This document shows, piece by piece, positions 1-8,688 of a stretch of DNA of 64,000 bases; position 1 is the stretch's first letter; each line of letters begins with the position of its first letter. The DNA comes from Vibrio sp. SCSIO 43137. Lineage in GTDB: Bacteria; Pseudomonadota; Gammaproteobacteria; Enterobacterales; Vibrionaceae. The DNA lies in contig NZ_CP116383.1 in the NCBI RefSeq assembly GCF_028201475.1, positions 2,604,001-2,668,000 on the forward strand, given 5' to 3'. The notes under the pieces are model-generated. The model worked only from the letters and a program-made list of their open reading frames with translations. It ran no database searches and had not been told where the DNA came from. A program made the translations under genes and the position numbers.

Positions 1-454
1 TCAGCACGCCACCCTGACGGGCTCTCAACGGAAATACATGACCCGGCCTTGCCAGATCAGTAGGTTGTGCATCAGGATTACAGGCGGTTTTTATGGTGAC
101 CACACGATCGGCAGCCGAAACACCGGTAGTAACACCTACTTTCGCTTCAATTGAAACGGTAAAGGCAGTCTGATTAGCGCTATTGTTGTTTTGCACCATT
201 GGCGGAAGATCAAGCTTAGCGGCATGTTCATCGGTAATACAGAGGCAGACAATTCCGCTGCATTCGCGGATCATTAGCGCCATCTGCTCGTTAGTCAGGT
301 GATCGACAGAACAGATAATATCGCCTTCATTCTCACGGTCTTCATCATCAAGTAACAAAACTCCCTGACCATTTCTTAATGCGGTCAAAGCGTTTTCTAC
401 TCTCTGTTCCGGTGAACCGAGTTTTTCTAAAAGAGACGTTGGGGACTGATTCAT
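1..454 (-). CDS. ribB: 3,4-dihydroxy-2-butanone-4-phosphate synthase (partial, 3' end outside window)
   Basis: The first 151 codons are visible; the C-terminus lies beyond base 1. RibB converts ribulose 5-phosphate to formate and the four-carbon precursor of the riboflavin ring in the cytoplasm. The acidic metal and substrate loop [10 protein letters not shown] is at residues 36-45, followed by family blocks ending in [10 protein letters not shown] and RQGG, which fit RibB strongly. The ATG at 454 has a GGAG ribosome site seven bases upstream. It stands alone behind an FMN riboswitch, so expression should fall when FMN is plentiful. Whether a GTP cyclohydrolase II (RibA) domain is fused downstream cannot be seen; the riboswitch-plus-ribB arrangement favours a stand-alone RibB. 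Confidence 0.95.
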   Translation of the reverse strand, partial: MNQSPTSLLEKLGSPEQRVENALTALRNGQGVLLLDDEDRENEGDIICSVDHLTNEQMALMIRECSGIVCLCITDEHAAKLDLPPMVQNNNSANQTAFTVSIEAKVGVTTGVSAADRVVTIKTACNPDAQPTDLARPGHVFPLRARQGGVL

Positions 455-571
455 GGTATTACTCCAATATTTTTACCAGAATCAGGGCATCACGAAGGGA
501 GGCAGCCTATTTAGCTGCCCAAAACAAAATACACCGCAACCACTGCCTTACAGGCAGATCTATGCAGTGCA

Positions 572-712
572 TCCATCCTCTTCCATCCGGACTATAACCG
601 TCGGCTTTGGCATCTCACCAAATCTGCTGACCCTGAAGCTAAGTTCAGGCGCTCGCGGGCTCACCTGTAGAGGTATACCGCCGGTGGGGAATTTCGCCCC
701 GCCCTGAGAATA
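572..712 (-). promoter_or_regulatory. FMN riboswitch (RFN element) upstream of ribB
   Basis: On the minus strand the conserved RFN blocks occur in order: GGGGCGAAATTCCCCACCGG near 675-700, a variable arm, GAGATGCCAAAGCCGACGG near 600-618, and GTCCGGATGGAAGAGGAT near 573-591. This is the FMN-binding aptamer. Between it and the ribB start lies a hairpin at about 497-521 (GGGCAGC / GCTGCC) close to the ribosome site, a likely expression platform. I infer control of translation or early termination; the sequence alone does not say which. Confidence 0.96.
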
Positions 713-872
713 TTAAATTGATTTCGTTTTTGCTTAAGTCCGGCGCGATTGTGTCCCTGACTTAAGCGGCACAAAGCATACACCTTTTAATATCCGCCAC
801 CAAGAGGCAAATCAATACATTGTCTGCTTAAGCTCTCAGAACCGTTATCACCGCTAGACTTATCAACTATAA

Positions 873-892
873 AACTGTATAAACACACAGTA
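873..892 (+). promoter_or_regulatory. LexA box (SOS operator) of yebG
   Basis: The 16-mer CTGTATAAACACACAG at 875-890 is a full CTG-N10-CAG LexA site with the AT-rich centre typical of SOS operators. It lies about 30 bases before the yebG start, where repressor would block the promoter. E. coli yebG is an SOS gene, so site and gene agree. Confidence 0.85.
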
Positions 893-919
893 ATTTATTA
901 ATTTGTCTGAGGGATAACC

Positions 920-1222
920 ATGGCTGTAATCGTCAAGTACGTGGTGGAGCGCAACGGAGAAGAAAAGATGACTTTTACCTCTAAAGCTGAAGCTGACGCT
1001 TATGATAAAATGTTGGATATGGCCGATGAGCTTTTCGAGCTAATCGGGAAAAGTGACTTGATCGAAGATGAAGGTAAACAGGAAGAGCTTTCCCTGTTTC
1101 TTGCCCAGCATAAAGAGGATGTTCTGTTTGCTCTTGGTGCAAAACGCAAACCCGCACCGAAAAAAGCCAAAAAAATCGAAGCGGTCGACACTGCTGAAGA
1201 GAGCAAAGAAGACGCAGCCTGA
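920..1222 (+). CDS. yebG: YebG-family DNA damage-inducible protein
   Basis: A 100-residue protein with the YebG pattern: MAV-VKYVV at the N-terminus, then E-EKM-FTSK-EADAYDKMLD, closely matching what I recall of E. coli YebG. The C-terminal third is rich in lysine, alanine and glutamate and looks disordered. YebG is a small SOS-induced protein whose molecular role is not well established. A GAGGGATAACC ribosome site precedes the ATG and a LexA box lies just upstream, supporting SOS control. It is a single-gene unit ended by a hairpin terminator. Confidence 0.92.
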   Translation: MAVIVKYVVERNGEEKMTFTSKAEADAYDKMLDMADELFELIGKSDLIEDEGKQEELSLFLAQHKEDVLFALGAKRKPAPKKAKKIEAVDTAEESKEDAA

Positions 1223-1245
1223 TTGCCCTGATACCTCAATGATAA

Positions 1246-1269
1246 GCGCAGCACTATGCTGCGTTTTTT
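1246..1269 (+). terminator. Rho-independent terminator after yebG
   Basis: CGCAGCA and TGCTGCG pair around a CTA loop (1247-1263), followed by six T residues. It lies 25 bases past the yebG stop. Confidence 0.85.
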
Positions 1270-1405
1270 GTGTCCGCCTTGTGTACCTCCCTTAACTGCC
1301 CACCCTGACTGTCAACTTAAATATATTTAACAAAACTTGTTTTAACCGATCCCTCTATTTTCAGCTATCATCAGGAGTTTACACTCCACTTTTCAGGAAT
1401 TTACA

Positions 1406-2047
1406 ATGAAGGAACTTATTCTTCATGGCGCAACTGTGTTTATGGGCTTTTTTGCCATAATGAACCCCATTGCCAATGCACCTATTTTTCTCGGCTTAAC
1501 CAGCAATGAAGATCGAAAAACGGTTAAAGCCATCGCGTTTCGCTCCGTGTTGGTCGCTTTTATTCTTATCGCCCTTTTTGCCATTAGCGGAAAACTGATT
1601 TTTGATCTGTTCGGTATAACCCTTTACGCCCTGCGAATTACCGGCGGTATATTGGTATTTCAGATTGGTTTCCATATGCTTCAGGGACGCTCTTCTGAAG
1701 TTCACTCTCCTGCTCAGGGAGATAACGGTGAAGCCCAGAAGCAGGCTGCTTTGAGTATCGCCGTATCTCCGCTGGCTATGCCGATTCTGGCTGGCCCCGG
1801 TACTATAGCAACGGCAATGAACTTTGCCTCTGCACCAGGTAACGGCGAAGCCATTATCACCATTATCTGTTTTGCCATTCTCTGCCTGATGACCTACTTC
1901 ATCTTTATTTCCGGTGAAAAACTGGTTAAAGCCATCGGCCCGGATGTAATGAATGTGATCACCAAGATGATGGGATTAATTCTGGCTGTAATTGGTGTGC
2001 AGATGCTGATTGAAGGTATTGAGCAGGCAGTAAAAACCTTTAGCTAG
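1406..2047 (+). CDS. MarC-family inner-membrane protein (YhgN-like)
   Basis: A 213-residue hydrophobic protein with about six membrane segments: roughly residues 5-27, 45-67, 70-90, 115-140, 147-168 and 185-205. The MarC/UPF0056 signatures are FAIMNPIANAPIF near the N-terminus and PLAMPILAGPGTIATAM in the middle. Length and topology fit the family. MarC proteins sit in the inner membrane; earlier links to multiple antibiotic resistance were not upheld and the substrate is unknown. YhgN is the closest E. coli relative I recognise. It has its own promoter region, and no gene in the same direction is close enough to form an operon. Confidence 0.9.
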   Translation: MKELILHGATVFMGFFAIMNPIANAPIFLGLTSNEDRKTVKAIAFRSVLVAFILIALFAISGKLIFDLFGITLYALRITGGILVFQIGFHMLQGRSSEVHSPAQGDNGEAQKQAALSIAVSPLAMPILAGPGTIATAMNFASAPGNGEAIITIICFAILCLMTYFIFISGEKLVKAIGPDVMNVITKMMGLILAVIGVQMLIEGIEQAVKTFS

Positions 2048-2258
2048 TTTCCTCCTTTCTGTCCGTCCGGGATATCTGCCAGCAGATATCCCAGATTAAC
2101 ATGCCAACTCGCCTGTATTTTCTTTTTAAGGAAATATATCTTCAAAAAGACAAACAGTATCAAATTGCAGACTTTATCCCTTTCTGCTCTTTCCTCTGCT
2201 GACGGCTCTCTTTATCATGGTCGCAACAAAATCAGACAGTTCATTATATGGAGATATC

Positions 2259-3290
2259 ATGGCTTACTTTTCTCTTGCATTTGGTAGCGCGACCAAAAAC
2301 CGCGACGGTAAAATCATCGAAGCTTTCTTCCCTAGCCCGGTACTTAACCCGAGCGAGTCTCTGGTTGCCGCTCTGGCACAAGTTTCCGGCTACAAAGAGG
2401 GAAATCAGGCAATTGAAATCAGCAATGAGCTAAGCACTGAAGTAGCAAACGCATTTGCAGCTAACGGTGATATTGCTAACGCAGCTTTTGCTGAAAAAGC
2501 CGCCTCTTCACAAGCACCGTTAGTACTGGTCATTCTGCAATCCGATGACAAACCACAGTCTGTTGCTGAAGGCTTCCTTAAACTACAGCTTATTTCACAG
2601 CGCCTTGTGCAGCCACACGGCACAGTTCTGGATGGCATTTTTGGTCTGCTGCACAATATTGCATGGACCAATCAGGGCCCTATCGACCTTCCTGAACTGG
2701 CTGATCGTCAGATCGAAGCACGTCTGGCTGGTGAAGTACTCTCCGTAGACTGTGTAGACAAGTTCCCGAAAATGACCGATTACGTGGTTCCGGCCGGTGT
2801 CCGTATTGCTGATACTTCACGTGTACGTCTTGGTGCTCATGTAGGTGAAGGCACCACGGTTATGCACGAAGGCTTTATCAACTTTAATGCCGGTACTACA
2901 GGCGTAAGCATGGTTGAAGGTCGTATTTCAGCAGGTGTAGTGGTTAACGACGGTTCAGATATCGGTGGCGGCGCCTCAATTATGGGTACTCTGTCAGGCG
3001 GTGGTACTGTTGTGGTTTCTATCGGTGAAAACAGCCTGCTTGGTGCCAACGCCGGCCTTGGCTTCCCACTGGGTGACCGTTGTACTATCGAATCGGGTTT
3101 GTATGTAACTGCCGGTTCGAAAGTTGCCATGCTGGACGCAAACGGCGAGCAGGTTGAAGTCGTTAAGGCCCGTGATTTGGCTGGTAAGCCAGATCTTCTG
3201 TTCCGCCGCAACTCAGTAACAGGTCAGATTGAGTGCCTGACCAATAAATCTGCGGTAGAGCTAAACAGTGAACTGCATAGTAATAACTAA
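2259..3290 (+). CDS. dapD: 2,3,4,5-tetrahydropyridine-2,6-dicarboxylate N-succinyltransferase
   Basis: DapD transfers succinate from succinyl-CoA to tetrahydrodipicolinate in the lysine and meso-diaminopimelate pathway. The 343-residue protein belongs to the longer DapD type. The second half is rich in G, V and hexapeptide-like repeats (GAHVGEGTTV, GRISAGVVV, IGGGASIMGTLSGG, GENSLLGANAGLG) that form a left-handed beta helix. I chose the ATG at 2259, giving MAYFSLAFGSATKNRDGKI, because GGAG lies five bases upstream and family members start there; an in-frame ATG at 2217 lacks that support. It is monocistronic, with a terminator about 70 bases downstream. Confidence 0.95.
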   Translation: MAYFSLAFGSATKNRDGKIIEAFFPSPVLNPSESLVAALAQVSGYKEGNQAIEISNELSTEVANAFAANGDIANAAFAEKAASSQAPLVLVILQSDDKPQSVAEGFLKLQLISQRLVQPHGTVLDGIFGLLHNIAWTNQGPIDLPELADRQIEARLAGEVLSVDCVDKFPKMTDYVVPAGVRIADTSRVRLGAHVGEGTTVMHEGFINFNAGTTGVSMVEGRISAGVVVNDGSDIGGGASIMGTLSGGGTVVVSIGENSLLGANAGLGFPLGDRCTIESGLYVTAGSKVAMLDANGEQVEVVKARDLAGKPDLLFRRNSVTGQIECLTNKSAVELNSELHSNN

Positions 3291-3358
3291 CTGTTGCTGA
3301 ATATGAGTCACTATGGCAAATAGCGAACACAAACACATGTAACACCATTCATGATGTT

Positions 3359-3390
3359 AAAAGAGGCTGAAAAATCAGCCTCTTTTTTAT
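3359..3390 (+). terminator. Rho-independent terminator after dapD
   Basis: A perfect ten-pair stem, AAGAGGCTGA with TCAGCCTCTT, around AAAA (3361-3384), followed by a T run. Confidence 0.92.
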
Positions 3391-3486
3391 TCCGGGCACA
3401 CTATTCTGTATCACCCTTACACTCTTCTAGACTTTTAACCAGCCAGTCGCTATAACATCACCATTACCCCACTATCTCCGGCAGCT

Positions 3487-4623
3487 ATGATTTTAGACCA
3501 TCAACTGGCTCAGCAAATTGTCGATCGCACTATGGCGATCATCGACAACAATATTAATGTGATGAATCAGGCCGGAATCATTATTGCCAGCGGAGATAAG
3601 CAGAGAATCGGTGAACTGCACGATGGAGCCTTACTTGCACTTAAACGAAAGGATACCGTAGAGGTAACCCGGCAGAGCAGCGATGCTTTAAAAGGTGTAA
3701 AACAAGGGGTTAACCTGCTACTAAAACACAATGACGATATTATCGGTGTAGTTGGTATTACCGGTGACCCGGTGACACTGAAAAATTACGCCAGACTGGT
3801 AAAAATGACCGCAGAGATGGCCATTGAACAAGCCAGCCTCACCGAGCAGCTGCAATGGGATAAAAGACACAAACAAGAGTTGATTGTAAGCTGGATTAAC
3901 AATCAACTCTCCGCCAGCCAGCTGGAACATCAGGCTAGCATGCTGGAGATAGATGTCGCTTCTCCCCGGCTGGCAATACTAATTAAAGTTACCGCCCCTT
4001 CCGTTGCACAGCAACAAAACGCCGTAAGGCAACTTATCGGCCTGTTAGAGCGAAACGAAACATCTTCCCTTATTGCTATGATCTCCCTTGATGAAGTGGT
4101 TCTGCTTAAGACATTGCCAGCAAAACCAGAAGCAGGAGAACAGCAGCTGCTGGAAAAACTCTACCGACAAATTAGCCAGAGTCTTTGTTACCAGTTTAAG
4201 CTGGCTCTTGGCCAGAGCTTTGCTGACGCTTCACAGCTGCACCTTGCCTTTAAAAGCAGCCGTCAGGTAATGGCATTCGGCGAATCACATTTCCCCTCTA
4301 AGCAGTGTCACCTGTTCAACGACTACCGTATGGCAATGTTGATATCTCCTATTAAAAATCAGTGGCAGGAGAAGGAGCTTATGCTTCCTTATCAAAAACT
4401 GATTGCCTGTGATACAAACGGCCAGCTACAAAGAACCCTCAATACCCTGTTTGAACAGAGCGGTAACCTGAAGCAGTGCGCTGAAACTCTATCGATTCAC
4501 CGCAACACCCTCAGATACCGGCTTGCAAAAATTGAGCAAGTTACTGGTATCGATACTTCTGATTTCTCTGGTCTGGTTGAACTTTATCTTGCCAGCCAGT
4601 TAGCCAAACTTCAGCAAGATTAA
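3487..4623 (+). CDS. cdaR: CdaR/SdaR-family sugar-diacid transcriptional regulator
   Basis: A 378-residue regulator. The N-terminal ~130 residues match the sugar-diacid recognition domain (ILDHQLAQQIVDRTM, NVMNQAGIIIASGD). The C-terminus carries the PucR-type helix-turn-helix at about 328-352 (LKQCAETLSIHRNTLRYRL). In E. coli CdaR activates glucarate, galactarate and glycerate genes in response to diacids. Here the only neighbour in the same direction is a glycerate kinase 116 bases downstream, the expected target. No glucarate or galactarate dehydratase or transporter is adjacent, so the effector could be glycerate itself or a diacid handled elsewhere. Confidence 0.9.
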   Translation: MILDHQLAQQIVDRTMAIIDNNINVMNQAGIIIASGDKQRIGELHDGALLALKRKDTVEVTRQSSDALKGVKQGVNLLLKHNDDIIGVVGITGDPVTLKNYARLVKMTAEMAIEQASLTEQLQWDKRHKQELIVSWINNQLSASQLEHQASMLEIDVASPRLAILIKVTAPSVAQQQNAVRQLIGLLERNETSSLIAMISLDEVVLLKTLPAKPEAGEQQLLEKLYRQISQSLCYQFKLALGQSFADASQLHLAFKSSRQVMAFGESHFPSKQCHLFNDYRMAMLISPIKNQWQEKELMLPYQKLIACDTNGQLQRTLNTLFEQSGNLKQCAETLSIHRNTLRYRLAKIEQVTGIDTSDFSGLVELYLASQLAKLQQD

Positions 4624-4739
4624 CAAAAGGCACAAAAACAAGACATAAATAACCTTATTATTTATTAATTTGCACAGTGTATTTATCTCTGTTCTGTCAG
4701 ACACTATTGCTACTCCCCAATTAAACAGACGGAAATATC

Positions 4740-5876
4740 ATGAAAGTCGTTATCGCACCAGATTCATTTAAAGAGAGCCTCTCCGCCAAAGAAGTTTGCC
4801 AGTCCATTGAAAACGGACTTAGACGTGTGTGGCAGGACGCCGAAATCCTTCACGTTCCTGTTGCTGATGGTGGTGAAGGTACTGTTCAGTCTCTTGTAGA
4901 CGCGACAGCCGGCCATCTGGTTGAGCTACAGGTTCAGGGGCCTCTGGATGAAAAGGTTGATGCGTTCTACGGTATTCTCGGCGACGGAAAAACCGCAGCC
5001 ATTGAAATGGCAGCAGCCAGCGGCCTTCATCATGTCATCCCGGAAAAAAGAGACCCGAAACTGACTTCCAGCTTTGGTACCGGTGAACTAATCCGCCACG
5101 CTCTGGATAACGGTATCAATCGTCTTGTTATTGGTCTTGGCGGCAGTGCCACCAATGACGGCGGTATCGGTATGCTGACGGCCTTGGGTGCCCGTTTCTT
5201 AGATAGTTACGCTAACCCGGTAACCGCCAATGGTGCTGGCCTTAACCAGGTTGACTCTATTGATGTTTCCGCACTGGACAGCCGTCTGGCAGAGTGTGAA
5301 ATTATGATCGCCTGCGATGTGGATAATCCCCTTTGTGGTGCTAGTGGCGCATCTGCCACATTCGGCCCTCAGAAAGGCGCTACTGAAGCAGATATTAATC
5401 TACTGGATGCCGGTTTAAAAAATCTTGCCGCTAAGGTTCAGCAGCAGTTAAACCGTAATATTCTTGATGTACCGGGAGCCGGAGCCGCCGGTGGTATGGG
5501 TGGCGCTTTCCTTGGCTTTACTGACGGACGCTTAAAGCCTGGCATCGATATTGTTGTAGAAACCGTCGGTTTGGAAGAGAAAGTGATAGGCGCCGATCTT
5601 GTTATTACAGGTGAAGGCCGAATTGACTGGCAGACGGCACACGGTAAAACGCCTATGGGAGTAGCTCAGGCTGCAAAGAAATATAGCATCCCGGTTATCG
5701 CCATTGCCGGTTGTGTAGGCGATGACTATCAGGCAGTTTATAAGTGCGGCATTGATGCAGTATTTACCGCACTGCCGCGACCAATGGATTTACCGGCCGC
5801 TTTTGCAGAAGCATCGGTAAACCTTGCTAATCAGGCTGAAAATATTGCCCGCACTTGGAGCGTAGCAAACCGTTAA
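4740..5876 (+). CDS. garK: Glycerate kinase (GarK/GlxK family)
   Basis: The enzyme phosphorylates D-glycerate with ATP to a phosphoglycerate, feeding glycolysis. It has 378 residues, the usual length of the type-1 family. Family blocks are clear: MKVVIAPDSFKESLSA at the start, PVADGGEGT near residue 40, LGGSATNDGGIGM near 134, PGAGAAGGMGGAF near 247 and ITGEGRID near 290. It follows cdaR in the same direction and ends at a strong terminator, so the two probably form a regulator-target pair. Whether the product is 2- or 3-phosphoglycerate cannot be read from sequence. Confidence 0.93.
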   Translation: MKVVIAPDSFKESLSAKEVCQSIENGLRRVWQDAEILHVPVADGGEGTVQSLVDATAGHLVELQVQGPLDEKVDAFYGILGDGKTAAIEMAAASGLHHVIPEKRDPKLTSSFGTGELIRHALDNGINRLVIGLGGSATNDGGIGMLTALGARFLDSYANPVTANGAGLNQVDSIDVSALDSRLAECEIMIACDVDNPLCGASGASATFGPQKGATEADINLLDAGLKNLAAKVQQQLNRNILDVPGAGAAGGMGGAFLGFTDGRLKPGIDIVVETVGLEEKVIGADLVITGEGRIDWQTAHGKTPMGVAQAAKKYSIPVIAIAGCVGDDYQAVYKCGIDAVFTALPRPMDLPAAFAEASVNLANQAENIARTWSVANR

Positions 5877-5898
5877 TCTGCACAGGGATACAGCTAAC

Positions 5899-5934
5899 AG
5901 GCTATCACTTTGTACAAGGTGATAGCCTTTTTTA
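5899..5934 (+). terminator. Rho-independent terminator after garK
   Basis: AGGCTATCAC pairs with GTGATAGCCT across a short centre, followed by a run of T residues. Confidence 0.92.
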
Positions 5935-5949
5935 TCGCCCAAGGGTATA

Positions 5950-5965
5950 AAAGAAACGTTTACAC
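5950..5965. promoter_or_regulatory. GalR-type operator upstream of galR
   Basis: AAAGAAACGTTTACAC, read on the minus strand, is GTGTAAACGTTTCTTT. Its first thirteen bases are identical to the operator before galE. It lies about 160 bases before galR, so negative autoregulation is likely. Confidence 0.65.
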
Positions 5966-6126
5966 ACCATTATTTTCTTTATAATCATTTAGTTACAATA
6001 AGTTTTATGATGTGCGACACTTGTCGTTGCGTTATTTTCATACACATAGTTTAATAACAGATATTAATAACTTCCCTACTTTCTGCGACTTAGCTGACCC
6101 GCAGAAACAATAGCTGTAAGGTAACT

Positions 6127-7128
6127 ATGGCCACAATTAAAGATGTAGCAAAAGAGGCCGGTGTCTCTGTTGCAACGGTTTCCCGGGTGATAAACAAATC
6201 ACCGAAAGCGAGTGCTGCTTCCGTAGAGTCGGTAAAGAAAGCCATGAGCAAACTTGGTTACCGCCCTAATGCCAATGCCAGAGCTTTAGTTAATCAGAGC
6301 ACTAATACCGTTGGTGTACTGGTGGGTGATGTGTCTGACCCCTTTTTCGGCACCATGGTCAAGGCGATAGACACCATTGCTCAAGCCAATGGCAAACATA
6401 TTCTTATTTGTAACGGCTATCACGATCCCGCTTTAGAAAAAGAAGCCATTGAGCTACTGATTAACAGCCGTTGTGACTCACTTATTGTCCACGCCAAAAG
6501 CTTGTCTGATAAAGAGTTAATCGGCTTTGCCAAAGAAGTAAAGGGAATGGTGCTGGTAAACCGCTTTATTCCTGAGTTAGCGGATCGCTGTATCTCCCTT
6601 GATAACCAGAAAGGTGCCTATCTGGCCACTGAGTTTCTTATCCGTCATGGCCATAAGAACATCGCTTGTATCGCCTCATCTCATCAAATTGAAGATGCCG
6701 ATGAACGTATTAAAGGCTATCTGGCGGCCATGCATGACAATGGCCTTAAAGCACCAAAAAGCTATATTGAGTATGGCGAACCTAACAGTGAAGGAGGCGA
6801 ATACGCCGCAACTAACCTGTTAACCAAATCTGTCCAGTTTAGTGCCGTAGTGGCCTATAACGACTATATGGCCGCTGGTGCTATCTCCGTATTTGAGGAG
6901 AACGGTATCCAGTTACCGAAGCAGATGTCTATTATCGGATTCGATGACGGCTTGATCGCCCGCTATGTCCATCCTAAACTCACTACCATCCGCTACCCGA
7001 TTCAGCTGATGGCTGAGAAAGCGGCAAAACTCTCATTGTCCCTCGCCAAAGAAGAGGATATTGAGCCCGAAGCCAATCGCTTCTCACCCACCATTGTGAG
7101 GCGCGACTCTGTAGAGAAGACCAGTTGA
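6127..7128 (+). CDS. galR: LacI-family repressor of galactose genes
   Basis: A 333-residue LacI/GalR regulator. The helix-turn-helix occupies residues 3-23 (IKDVAKEAGVSVATVSRVIN), followed by the hinge and a periplasmic-binding-protein-like sensor (GVLVGDVSDPFFG, FDDGLIARYVHPKLTTIRYP). Sequence and position beside the gal cluster support GalR rather than a paralogue. In E. coli GalR represses gal genes until galactose binds. Three near-identical 16-base palindromes in this window, before galR, galE and the galactoside importer, are its probable operators. The stop codon overlaps the start of the next gene, so the two are probably translationally coupled. Confidence 0.9.
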   Translation: MATIKDVAKEAGVSVATVSRVINKSPKASAASVESVKKAMSKLGYRPNANARALVNQSTNTVGVLVGDVSDPFFGTMVKAIDTIAQANGKHILICNGYHDPALEKEAIELLINSRCDSLIVHAKSLSDKELIGFAKEVKGMVLVNRFIPELADRCISLDNQKGAYLATEFLIRHGHKNIACIASSHQIEDADERIKGYLAAMHDNGLKAPKSYIEYGEPNSEGGEYAATNLLTKSVQFSAVVAYNDYMAAGAISVFEENGIQLPKQMSIIGFDDGLIARYVHPKLTTIRYPIQLMAEKAAKLSLSLAKEEDIEPEANRFSPTIVRRDSVEKTS

Positions 7129-7541
7129 TGAAATCGAAACAAGCTGCACACTATTTTCATGGCGAAGAGGGCTACAACTGTGCTCAGGCCGTACTGAAAG
7201 CCTTCCAGCCGGAATCAGGTATGTCAGAACTGACAATTCGATCTGCAACGGTTGCCGGAGGCGGGCGGGCTAAAGATGGTGTGTGTGGCGCCCTTTACGC
7301 GGCTCAGATTATTCTGGGACCGGGTGACGCCAGTGATGAAATTACGGAGTCTTTTCAGAAAAATACCGGTTCAGTCCGTTGTAGTGATATCAGAAAAACG
7401 GAATGTGGCTGTCGTAACTTTGTCAGCATGGTCAGTGAACTGACAACACCTTATCTGGAAAAGGTGGACGGTGAAGATGAAGAATACCGCAGCTCCAGAG
7501 AGAAAAGAGAGGTAGAAATGCTTCCTCAGGTAAAGGAGTAA
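7128..7541 (+). CDS. C_GCAxxG_C_C family protein (putative redox or metal protein)
   Basis: A 137-residue soluble protein with the cysteine pattern of the C_GCAxxG_C_C family: YNCAQAVL (C18), then a glycine block and DGVCGALYA (C53), then VRCSDIRKTECGC (C85, C92, C94). These cysteines suggest metal or redox chemistry, but no member's function is known to me. The ATG overlaps the galR stop (TGATG), which argues for co-expression with the repressor and induction by galactose. A TTG one codon upstream is possible but less likely. The C-terminus is highly charged (EDEEYRSSREKREVE). No catalytic role is claimed. Confidence 0.8.
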   Translation: MKSKQAAHYFHGEEGYNCAQAVLKAFQPESGMSELTIRSATVAGGGRAKDGVCGALYAAQIILGPGDASDEITESFQKNTGSVRCSDIRKTECGCRNFVSMVSELTTPYLEKVDGEDEEYRSSREKREVEMLPQVKE

Positions 7542-7599
7542 CAAGGCTAACCCGTTTCTGCTTAAACAGGTTAGCCGGTTGTTTAAAAATCCAATTGGT

Positions 7600-8658
7600 T
7601 TAAAACTCAAACTTATAGCTGGTCTGTGAGTGATATTTCTCCCCCGGCAGCAGAATACAGCTCGCTTGCGGCCACTCAGGGTGGTTAGGCGAGTCAGGCA
7701 GAAACTGAGTTTCAAGAGCTAACCCTGCGTAGTTCTGATACATCTCTCCACGACGATTTGGCTCCCCTTGCATCCAGTTACCGCTATAGAGCTGAACAGC
7801 AGGCTTATCAGTAAACACCTCCATACTAACCGCTCCGTCTTCCGTTATTACTTTGGCAATATAGTCGCCAGCATCGACAGTTTCCGGATTCAGCAAGAAA
7901 GAGTGATCATAACCGCTGACATTGCGTTGCTGCTCATCGGACATTAGATCCTTTGCAATCGCTTTAGCAGTACGAAAATCGAAACTGGTGCCCGAGACCT
8001 CTTCCAACCCGCCGAGCGGAATACCGTTCTCGTTGGTCGGCAGATAGTAATCGGCCTTAATCTCAAGTTGATGGGACAGACAGTCGGTCTGAGAATCTTC
8101 CCCCATCAGATTAAAATAAGCGTGATTAGTCAGATTACAAGGAGTCGCTTTATCAGTACTACCCTGATAGCGGATAATCACTTCATTCTGCTCTGACAAG
8201 GTATAACGAACCTTAACCTTAAGGTTACCGGGGAAGCCTTGATCGCCATGAGGCGAGTAATGGCAGAACTCTACAAAGTTTTCACCCTGACTATCCACTC
8301 TCCAGCGATATTTATCAAACCCCTTTACGCCGCCATGCAGAGTATTTCCGGCATGATTAACCTCTAGCTGATACTGCTCACCATCCAGTTCAAACTGTCC
8401 GCCGGTAATCCGGTTAGCATAACGGCCTGCTGTAACGCCCATGTAAGCTTTCATACTGCTAAAGTCTTCCATGTCGGATGTGCCCAGCAGTACTTCTCTT
8501 TCTTCTCCGTTAACCGGCAGAGTACAGCTTAACCAGGTTGCACCGATATCCATCAGAGTGACGGACATGCCTTGGCTGTTAACCAACCTGAATAATCTGG
8601 CAGGCTGGCCGTCAAAGGCCACCTGCTCAGTCATTGTTTCCAGTAAACTTGTTGCCAT
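7600..8658 (-). CDS. galM: Aldose 1-epimerase (galactose mutarotase)
   Basis: GalM interconverts the alpha and beta anomers of galactose, which matters because beta-galactosidase releases the beta form and galactokinase uses the alpha form. At 352 residues it has the family length. Expected blocks are present: RYANRI and GNTLHGG in the N-terminal half, LTNHAYFNL with the catalytic histidine near 180, and GLALETQFLPDSPNHP with the catalytic glutamate near 315. GGGAG lies upstream of the ATG at 8658. It is the last gene of galE-galT-galK-galM, 30 bases after galK. Confidence 0.95.
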   Translation of the reverse strand: MATSLLETMTEQVAFDGQPARLFRLVNSQGMSVTLMDIGATWLSCTLPVNGEEREVLLGTSDMEDFSSMKAYMGVTAGRYANRITGGQFELDGEQYQLEVNHAGNTLHGGVKGFDKYRWRVDSQGENFVEFCHYSPHGDQGFPGNLKVKVRYTLSEQNEVIIRYQGSTDKATPCNLTNHAYFNLMGEDSQTDCLSHQLEIKADYYLPTNENGIPLGGLEEVSGTSFDFRTAKAIAKDLMSDEQQRNVSGYDHSFLLNPETVDAGDYIAKVITEDGAVSMEVFTDKPAVQLYSGNWMQGEPNRRGEMYQNYAGLALETQFLPDSPNHPEWPQASCILLPGEKYHSQTSYKFEF

Positions 8659-8688
8659 AACGGCTCCCTACTTTAGCCCGGGCTCAGG

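Noticed and set aside
379..707. Plus-strand reading frames over the start of ribB and the riboswitch
   Set aside because: They are antisense to ribB and the FMN aptamer, both of which explain the sequence.
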